Source: an uncultured Bacteroidales bacterium (GTDB lineage Bacteria > Bacteroidota > Bacteroidia > Bacteroidales > UBA932). Taken from it: a DNA stretch of 36,524 bases. Made by a program: the position numbers and the translations under genes. Under the pieces are notes generated by a model. The model did no database searches. It was not told the DNA's origin and worked only from the letters and a program-made list of their open reading frames with translations. Within the stretch, counting starts at the first letter, position 1, and each line of letters opens with the position of its first letter. The stretch is taken from contig CANBDX010000022.1 in NCBI GenBank assembly GCA_947367315.1, positions 1 to 36,524 on the forward strand, written 5' to 3'. Shown piece by piece: positions 31,157-36,524 of this stretch.

Positions 31157-32896
31157 GTGTTTTATAATTTACGAAAGTTCCCGGCGCTTCTCGCCTTATT
31201 GTTTATGTTTCCGGTATTTTCAGGTGCTGCTGACAAGTGGTACAATCCTGAAGATTCCGGTTTCCGTGTGATACAGGGACAGGCTTATTACGGCCAGGAA
31301 CTGGAAAGATTCTATGACCGTCTTCCTGCGAAGGCACAAAACATTGTGCGTAAGCCGGGGTGGCAGCTTTCACGTTGTTCTGCCGGTCAGAGTCTGGTTT
31401 TCAGTACAGATGCAGAAAAGATTACTGTACGTTATCAGGTGTCCAGAAGGCATGCGATGAACCATATGCCTGCTACCGGAGTGTCAGGACTGGACCTTTA
31501 CACATTCGACAGGAATGGAAGGGAGATTTATCTGGCTGGAAAGTATCAATTTAAGGATACCTTGACATTTACATATAGTCCTATATATATAGAAAAGAAG
31601 CCGAAGCTCCATCGTTATACTCTTTACCTTCCTCTTTACAATGATGTGAAGTGGCTGGAAGTGGGAGTTGACGAGGGAGCGCAATTCCGTTTCGAGCCGG
31701 TGACTCCATCCAAGCCGATAGTTGCGTATGGAACATCCATCTGTCAGGGGGCGTGCGCTTCGCGTCCGGCTATGGCCTGGACGAATATCCTTCAGCGCAG
31801 GCTGGACCACGAGGTGGTCAATCTCGGATTCTCGGGGAATGCCTTTATGGAAAACGAGATGATAGATCTTCTTGCGCAGATCGATGCAAGGGTATATATA
31901 CTTGATGCGATGCCTAATGTGAGTGGATTCAAGGAGCCTGATGCCATTCGTGACACAGTGCTGAATGCCGTAAGACGTCTGCGTGCGAAACGTCCGGAGA
32001 CCCCTATCCTTATTGCTGACCATTCCGGCTATCCCAACCATCTGGCAAATCCGCAGGTGAAGACAAAGCAGGACAATGCACTCAAGATGCAGAAGGATGC
32101 TTTCCGCATCCTCGTTGAGGAAGGAGTCCCTCACTTGCATTATCTGTCATATGATGAGATAGCTATGCCTCAGGATGCGTCTGTGGAAGGTGTCCACATG
32201 TCTGATTACGGTATGGTTGCCTATGCGGATGCTTATGAGAAGAAGTTGCGCGAAATCTTGCAGGAGCCGATAGGAACATCCAGCACAATGGTGCCTGTGG
32301 TGCAGCAGCGCGATCCATACATATGGATGGACAGACATCATGACATTGTGACCGGAAGTGCGGGAAAGCACTATTCAAGAGTGCTTATAGGTGATTCCAT
32401 CATGCATTTCTGGTGTGACACTGATGATGGCTCTGCTGTAAACGGTCAGAAAAGCTGGGATAAGTTTGAGGGTGCTTCCCTCAACCTGGGATGCGGCTAT
32501 GACCGGATCGAGAATGTTCTGTGGCGAGTATATCACGGTCAGATAGATAATTATACGGCAGACAGGATATATCTCACTATCGGAACAAATAATCTTAAAG
32601 GCAGCAGTGACGAAGATATCGTGAAAGGTATTGCGAATCTGGTTTCAGCAATAAAGAGCAGAAGAGCCGAGGCTGAACTCGTGCTGATGGGAATCTTGCC
32701 TCGTCGTGACTATGAAGCAAGAATAAAGGGCTTGAACAAACTTTTGAAAAAGTTGGCTGTGAGTGCCGGCGCAAAGTATTCCGATCCTGGTCTTGCACTT
32801 CTTAAGAAGGGAGGAAAGATAGACGAGGCTCTTTTTACAGATGGCCTTCATCCTAATGAAGCCGGATATGAAGTCATTGCTCCATATTATAGATAA
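31157..32896 (+). CDS. Two-domain SGNH hydrolase
   Basis: A secreted protein with two SGNH hydrolase domains in one chain. It has a signal peptide (about 1-24, ending FSGAA), a beta-sandwich (to about 185), and a first catalytic domain with VAYGTSICQG, NLGFSGNAFM and VEGVHMSDYG. After about residue 380 a second domain of a different SGNH subfamily has RVLIGDSIMHFW, NLGCGYDRIENVLWR, LTIGTNNL and TDGLHPNEAGYEV. Both Ser and His/Asp blocks are visible, so both may be active. The start is a GTG at 31157, chosen because it gives a full signal peptide; the next ATG (31204) would cut it. The protein is 579 residues long. Spacing to neighbours is 11 and 14 nt. Confidence 0.86.
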   Translation: MFYNLRKFPALLALLFMFPVFSGAADKWYNPEDSGFRVIQGQAYYGQELERFYDRLPAKAQNIVRKPGWQLSRCSAGQSLVFSTDAEKITVRYQVSRRHAMNHMPATGVSGLDLYTFDRNGREIYLAGKYQFKDTLTFTYSPIYIEKKPKLHRYTLYLPLYNDVKWLEVGVDEGAQFRFEPVTPSKPIVAYGTSICQGACASRPAMAWTNILQRRLDHEVVNLGFSGNAFMENEMIDLLAQIDARVYILDAMPNVSGFKEPDAIRDTVLNAVRRLRAKRPETPILIADHSGYPNHLANPQVKTKQDNALKMQKDAFRILVEEGVPHLHYLSYDEIAMPQDASVEGVHMSDYGMVAYADAYEKKLREILQEPIGTSSTMVPVVQQRDPYIWMDRHHDIVTGSAGKHYSRVLIGDSIMHFWCDTDDGSAVNGQKSWDKFEGASLNLGCGYDRIENVLWRVYHGQIDNYTADRIYLTIGTNNLKGSSDEDIVKGIANLVSAIKSRRAEAELVLMGILPRRDYEARIKGLNKLLKKLAVSAGAKYSDPGLALLKKGGKIDEALFTDGLHPNEAGYEVIAPYYR

Positions 32897-32910
32897 CGAC
32901 TAAGATAACC

Positions 32911-33810
32911 ATGAAAAACTCTATTATCCTTCTTTTGGCTCTGTTCCTGACATGCATGGCTTCCGAAGCCAAAGTTGTGAAGGGAAAAGTTACCTCCGCA
33001 AGAAGAAACTCTCCGGAGTCGTCGTCACTGATGGACAGAACTTTACCCAGACCCGCAGGAACGGAACCTTCAGTTTCGAAATCTGCGACAGCGCGGAGGG
33101 TGAAGGCAGACCTTGCGAATGTCCCTAAGGACAAGGTCATCATCACTTGTTCGCACCATAATCCTTTCAAGACTCCTAATACCTCCCCTCATGGCTCGCA
33201 TAACGCCTACAGCCTTAATTACAAGGAATACCTCTCACTGTTCTCCCAGTATAAGGCTGTGTATGCATGGAACGGACACAACCATGAGAACTTCTACTAT
33301 AACTATAAGGGCAAGGATACTCCTCATGGTGCTCCTAACATCCAGTGCATCAGTGTCGCACGTTGTACCGGAGCACTCCGTCTGAACCGTGAAATCGCTG
33401 CTATGGGAGAGCCTCAGGGCTATATGGTGATGGAGGCTCGTGGAGATTCCCTCAGCTGGTATTACAAAGGTGTCGGTACCGGCAAGGAGACGCAGATGCG
33501 TGCTTATTCACCAGCAAAGACAGGGGATGCTACAGTAAAGGTGAATATCTGGAACTGGTCTGAGGGCTGGAGTACACCGGAATGGTACGAGAACGGAGCC
33601 AAGGTCGCCGATATGACCTTTACACCTGGAATCGACCCTGCATACCTTGAAATATTCAATACCGTCACCAATAAGACCACAAGGAATTATTGTACTCCTT
33701 TGGATAAAGCGATTCTCTTTACCGTGAATCCTACTCCGGGAGTGACGTCGGGTGAGATCAGGGTTACCGACATGTTCGGTAATGTGTATAAGGAGACTGT
33801 CTCCTGGTAA
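32911..33810 (+). pseudogene. Degraded calcineurin-like phosphoesterase
   Basis: The frame is open for 299 codons, but the content shows damage. A signal peptide (1-20) and KVVKGKVTSA begin the N-terminal beta-sandwich found in this family. At about 33000 that domain continues in another frame (KKLSGVVVTDGQNFTQTRRN, then FSFEICDSAE), consistent with loss of one base. Around 33095-33105 the sequence jumps to VKADLANVPKDKVIITCSHH, far along the phosphoesterase domain. The first metal-binding motifs (the usual DxH/DPQ and GDxxxD and GNHD) are therefore absent. The jump restores the original frame. What remains includes the GHNHEN metal site and the C-terminal beta domain (to VTDMFGNVYKE). Family members usually have about 480-520 residues. 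The product is probably inactive; an assembly error is the alternative. Confidence 0.8.
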
Positions 33811-33824
33811 TTAATTGACGGAAG

Positions 33825-34742
33825 ATGAAATTTTTCAGACTTTTGATGCTGCATCTGATTTTTGCAGCCGTATATTCATGTACTCAGCCTCTTTATGTAG
33901 GAGAGTTCAACATCCGTAATGATAATGCAAAGGATGCTGAAGCAGGCAACGGTTGGGCAGTGCGCTGTCCGGTGGTATGCGACATCCTTAAGGTTGAGTC
34001 TTTTGATGTTTTCGGTGCTCAGGAGGTCCTTCACAATCAGCTGGAGGACCTGCTGGATGCCTTGCCGGATTATGATTATGTCGGTGTAGGCCGCAATGAT
34101 GGAAAGACCGACGGCGAGTATGCTCCGATATTTTACAGGACCGGTCGGATCAAGTGTATGGACAGCGGTCATTTCTGGCTTTCAGAGACTCCTGAGGTGG
34201 CAGGTTCGAAAGGCTGGGACGCAAAATATCCCCGTATCTGCACCTGGGCGCAGCTAAAGGATCTTAGGACCGGAAAGAAATTCTGGATGTTCAATCTGCA
34301 TATGGACCATCGTGGCGTTGAGGCAAGAAAGCAGTCAGCCTTGCTTGTGATGGACAGGATACGGACCATGTGCGGCAAGCAGCCGTATATACTTCTGGGA
34401 GACTTCAATGTGGACCAGTATAATCCTATCTATCCTATGATGATGGAGTCCGGACTGTTCCTTGACTCTCATGATGCGGCAGCAGTGCGCTTTGCACCGA
34501 CAGGGTCCATGAACTACTTCAAGACGGATTTCAAGACCGACAGCCGCATAGACCATGTACTTGTGTCTAAGCAGTTCGATGTTCTCGATTATACAGTGCT
34601 GACTTATTCGTATTGGTCGGAGGTCGAGCCTTCAGCCGAGGCTTTGGCAGACATCGAGGCAGGCAAGGAAGGTGTCGTTGCCCATAAGCATCGCCTTCCG
34701 TCCGACCATTATCCTATTGGAATACATTTAAACTTTAAATAA
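33825..34742 (+). CDS. Endonuclease/exonuclease/phosphatase-fold secreted protein
   Basis: A metal-dependent phosphodiesterase or phosphatase of the EEP superfamily (DNase I/sphingomyelinase/inositol phosphatase fold). The N-terminus is a signal peptide with a possible lipobox (AVYSC, Cys near residue 19). Motifs seen: EFNIRND, FGAQEV with the metal-binding Glu, FNLHMDHRG, LLGDFNVD, RIDHVLVS and SDHYPIGIHL. The length of 305 residues is usual. The stop overlaps the start of the transporter gene by one base (TAATG), so the two are translationally coupled. That coupling suggests the enzyme releases an organic phosphate which the transporter carries in (inference). Secreted members of this group often act on lipids or sugar phosphodiesters rather than DNA. 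Confidence 0.88.
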   Translation: MKFFRLLMLHLIFAAVYSCTQPLYVGEFNIRNDNAKDAEAGNGWAVRCPVVCDILKVESFDVFGAQEVLHNQLEDLLDALPDYDYVGVGRNDGKTDGEYAPIFYRTGRIKCMDSGHFWLSETPEVAGSKGWDAKYPRICTWAQLKDLRTGKKFWMFNLHMDHRGVEARKQSALLVMDRIRTMCGKQPYILLGDFNVDQYNPIYPMMMESGLFLDSHDAAAVRFAPTGSMNYFKTDFKTDSRIDHVLVSKQFDVLDYTVLTYSYWSEVEPSAEALADIEAGKEGVVAHKHRLPSDHYPIGIHLNFK

Positions 34743-36139
34743 TGAAACTGATAACATCAATCAAATCATTCTACCGCATCAGCAAACCTTCTAAAGTTAA
34801 GGTTGCTGATGAACTTCAGGAAAAGAAGTTCCGACTCTTCGGATTGCAGTCCTTTATTGCCGGAACCATCGGCTACAGCCTTTACTATGTGTGTCGTACC
34901 AGTCTTAATGTCGTCAAGAAGCCAATCCTTGACAGCGGAATGCTGGATGCTACCCAGCTCGGACTCATCGGCTCTGTGCTTCTGTTTGCATATGCAATAG
35001 GAAAATTCATCAACGGCTTCCTTGCTGACCACTGCAACATCAAGCGTTTCATGGCCACAGGACTTATTATTTCTGCCGCTGCCAACTTTACCCTCGGTAT
35101 CCTTGGCTTTGCCAGCGGAGCACTTGCAACAACGCTGCTTTTCCTTCTCTTTGCCATTACATGGGGTATTAACGGCTGGTCGCAGTCCATGGGAGCACCC
35201 CCTGCAATCATCGCGCTTTCAAGGTGGTTCCCTCTAAGCAAGCGAGGCACATACTATGGAATCTTCAGTCTCAGTCATAATCTCGGAGAGTGGCTTTCGT
35301 TCCTGTTTGTGGGTATCCTCGTCTCTGTTGCAGGCTGGCAGTGGGGCTTCATAGGCTCTTCATTGGCTGGTGTGATAGGTGTGATCGTGATAGTGTTCTT
35401 CATGCATGACAATCCTGAGAGCAAGGGACTTCCTGCTGTCGAGGAAATGGCTCACGAGAAGCATGAGGAGACTGCAAAGGAATCTACTGGTGCTCTCCAG
35501 AAGCTTGTTCTCAAGACTCCTGCCGTATGGATCCTTGCAGGTGCAAGCGCATTCATGTATATCGCACGATATGCAATCAACGGTTGGGGAGTGCTCTTTC
35601 TTCAGGAACAGAAGGGATTTACGCTTAATGAGGCCACTACCATCATCTCCATCAATGCACTTCTCGGAATCTTCGGCACCGTCCTTTCCGGATGGGTGTC
35701 GGACAAGCTTTTCCGCTCGGACCGTTACATCCCTGCATTCATATTCGGAGTAATGAACTCTGTTGCATTGGTGCTTTTCCTTTATGGAGGCAATTCATGG
35801 ACCATCAACATTATCGCGATGATTCTCTTCGGTATCTCCATCGGAGTGCTTATCTGCTTCCTCGGCGGACTTATGGCTGTGGATATCGTGCCTCGTAAGG
35901 CTACTGGAGCTGCCCTCGGCGTTGTCGGAATGGCTTCATACGTTGCCGCAGGTATTCAGGATGTAGTCAGCGGATGGCTTATAGACGGTAACTCTATGAT
36001 GGTAGAGAAGCTTGATGAAGCCACAGGCCAGATGGTCCAGGCTATCCAGTATGACTTTACTCCTGCTGCAATCTTCTGGATTGTTGCATCAATCGTATCC
36101 TTTATTCTTCCGATACTTAACTGGAAGTATAGAAAATAA
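34742..36139 (+). CDS. Organophosphate:phosphate antiporter, GlpT/UhpC type
   Basis: A major facilitator superfamily transporter of the organophosphate:Pi antiporter group, which exchanges glycerol-3-phosphate or hexose-phosphate for phosphate. About 12 transmembrane helices can be traced. Family features include YSLYYVCRTSLNV, with the Arg expected to bind phosphate near residue 54, NGWSQSMGAPP in the fifth-helix region, RWFPLSKRGTYYG and ATGAALGVVGMASYVAAG. A charged central loop (about 225-250, EEMAHEKHEETAKE) separates the two six-helix halves. The length of 465 residues is normal. It is the last gene of the operon. Sequence does not separate a glycerol-3-phosphate from a hexose-phosphate carrier or a UhpC-like sensor, though no sensor kinase is nearby. 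Confidence 0.92.
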   Translation: MKLITSIKSFYRISKPSKVKVADELQEKKFRLFGLQSFIAGTIGYSLYYVCRTSLNVVKKPILDSGMLDATQLGLIGSVLLFAYAIGKFINGFLADHCNIKRFMATGLIISAAANFTLGILGFASGALATTLLFLLFAITWGINGWSQSMGAPPAIIALSRWFPLSKRGTYYGIFSLSHNLGEWLSFLFVGILVSVAGWQWGFIGSSLAGVIGVIVIVFFMHDNPESKGLPAVEEMAHEKHEETAKESTGALQKLVLKTPAVWILAGASAFMYIARYAINGWGVLFLQEQKGFTLNEATTIISINALLGIFGTVLSGWVSDKLFRSDRYIPAFIFGVMNSVALVLFLYGGNSWTINIIAMILFGISIGVLICFLGGLMAVDIVPRKATGAALGVVGMASYVAAGIQDVVSGWLIDGNSMMVEKLDEATGQMVQAIQYDFTPAAIFWIVASIVSFILPILNWKYRK

Positions 36140-36162
36140 TATGTCTTTCCCTGAAAAAAGTT

Positions 36163-36200
36163 GACTCGGCCACAAAATCAGCGAATTTTGTGGCCGAGTC
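36163..36200 (+). terminator. Strong hairpin after the transporter gene
   Basis: A perfect 16-bp stem (36163-36178 with 36185-36200) and 6-nt loop lies 24 nt after the transporter stop codon. A following GATTAAAAT is only weakly T-rich. It may end the GH97-led operon. It shares the GGCCACAAA/TTTGTGGCC motif with the next palindrome, so it could instead belong to a repeat family. Confidence 0.6.
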
Positions 36201-36219
36201 GATTAAAATCCACTTTCCG

Positions 36220-36245
36220 GCCACAAATACGGGCATATTTGTGGC
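36220..36245. repeat. Second palindrome related to the preceding hairpin
   Basis: A perfect 10-bp stem (GCCACAAATA with TATTTGTGGC) and 6-nt loop, 19 bp after the first hairpin. Both palindromes have arms built on GCCACAAA and 6-nt loops, so they look like two units of one family rather than independent terminators. Confidence 0.6.
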
Positions 36246-36524
36246 TAACACTGGTAAAGCAGGCTGAACTGCTAGGTCAGGCCATACCGGTTCAGAAGAT
36301 TTCCTCACGATGGTGAGAAGGAAAAGAAGACCAAGGCGGGGAGGGAAGAGCTGAAGTTTTTAAGGGTGCAATAGCACATGTCAATAGTTATGGTATCAAA
36401 GACTGATTTCAAGGGCATTTGTGTGAATTTGGTATTTTTTTCATACTTTCCTGTCTTTGACACTTGCATTTAGTGCAATTTGATATATTTCGAGGCTACA
36501 GACCGCTGTAATGGCGATTTGTAG
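36246..36524. other. Terminal 279 bp without a recognised gene
   Basis: No recognisable coding region, RNA gene or mobile element was found up to the window edge. A 27-codon open frame (36390-36473) and a short palindrome TTGCATTTAGTGCAA are present but unsupported. The base composition becomes more A/T-rich towards the end, as in an intergenic region. Confidence 0.5.

Noticed and set aside
36390..36473. A 27-codon frame near the right edge
   Set aside because: Too short, with no recognised similarity, no promoter box at a suitable distance and no neighbouring context.

Overview
The window looks like a chromosomal stretch of a member of the Bacteroidota, most likely order Bacteroidales. Supporting signs are the Bacteroides aerotolerance (bat) operon with a MoxR ATPase, promoter boxes of the Bacteroidota type TAnnTTTG, sparse Shine-Dalgarno sequences, a two-glycosidase carbohydrate locus (GH31 and GH97), and a three-gene ExbB/ExbD/TonB set. 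No rRNA, tRNA, CRISPR array or complete insertion sequence was seen. I could not fix the genus.

Positions 1-16936 hold core housekeeping genes, almost all on the minus strand. Read in their own direction they form several groups. The first is a small secreted protein, a gamma-carbonic anhydrase, an SpoU-type rRNA methyltransferase, aroE, ssb and purA (4747 down to 141, closed by a strong hairpin terminator at 100-133). Next is lysS, divergent from recJ, which is the only large plus-strand gene in this half. Then come an rluB/rsuA-type pseudouridine synthase, era, parC and aroK (14125 down to 8213), and finally exbB-exbD-tonB and truA. The shikimate-pathway genes aroE and aroK are both interrupted in frame by repetitive DNA. 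A third copy of the same repeat core lies in the 139 bp between parC and aroK. This dispersed palindromic element is the most unusual structural feature of the window.

Positions 16997-25303 are a tightly packed plus-strand bat operon: moxR, a DUF58 protein, a membrane-anchored protein of unknown function, batA, batB, batC and a single 870-residue gene that joins BatD and BatE. Several genes overlap by 1-4 nt. The products fit a membrane-associated MoxR/von Willebrand-factor-A complex with periplasmic TPR and beta-sandwich parts.

Positions 25264-36139 are an accessory catabolic locus. A GH31 lipoprotein (minus strand) diverges from a plus-strand operon encoding a retaining-type GH97 glycosidase, a secreted SGNH hydrolase, a NAGPA-type phosphodiester glycosidase, a two-domain SGNH hydrolase, a degraded calcineurin-like phosphoesterase, an endonuclease/exonuclease/phosphatase-fold (EEP) phosphodiesterase, and an organophosphate:phosphate antiporter of the GlpT/UhpC type. 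No SusC/SusD pair is present. Taken together (inference) this suggests uptake of sugar-phosphate or glycerol-phosphate released from an alpha-galactosylated, phosphodiester-containing and possibly esterified glycoconjugate. The last 385 bp carry two related palindromes and no recognisable gene.
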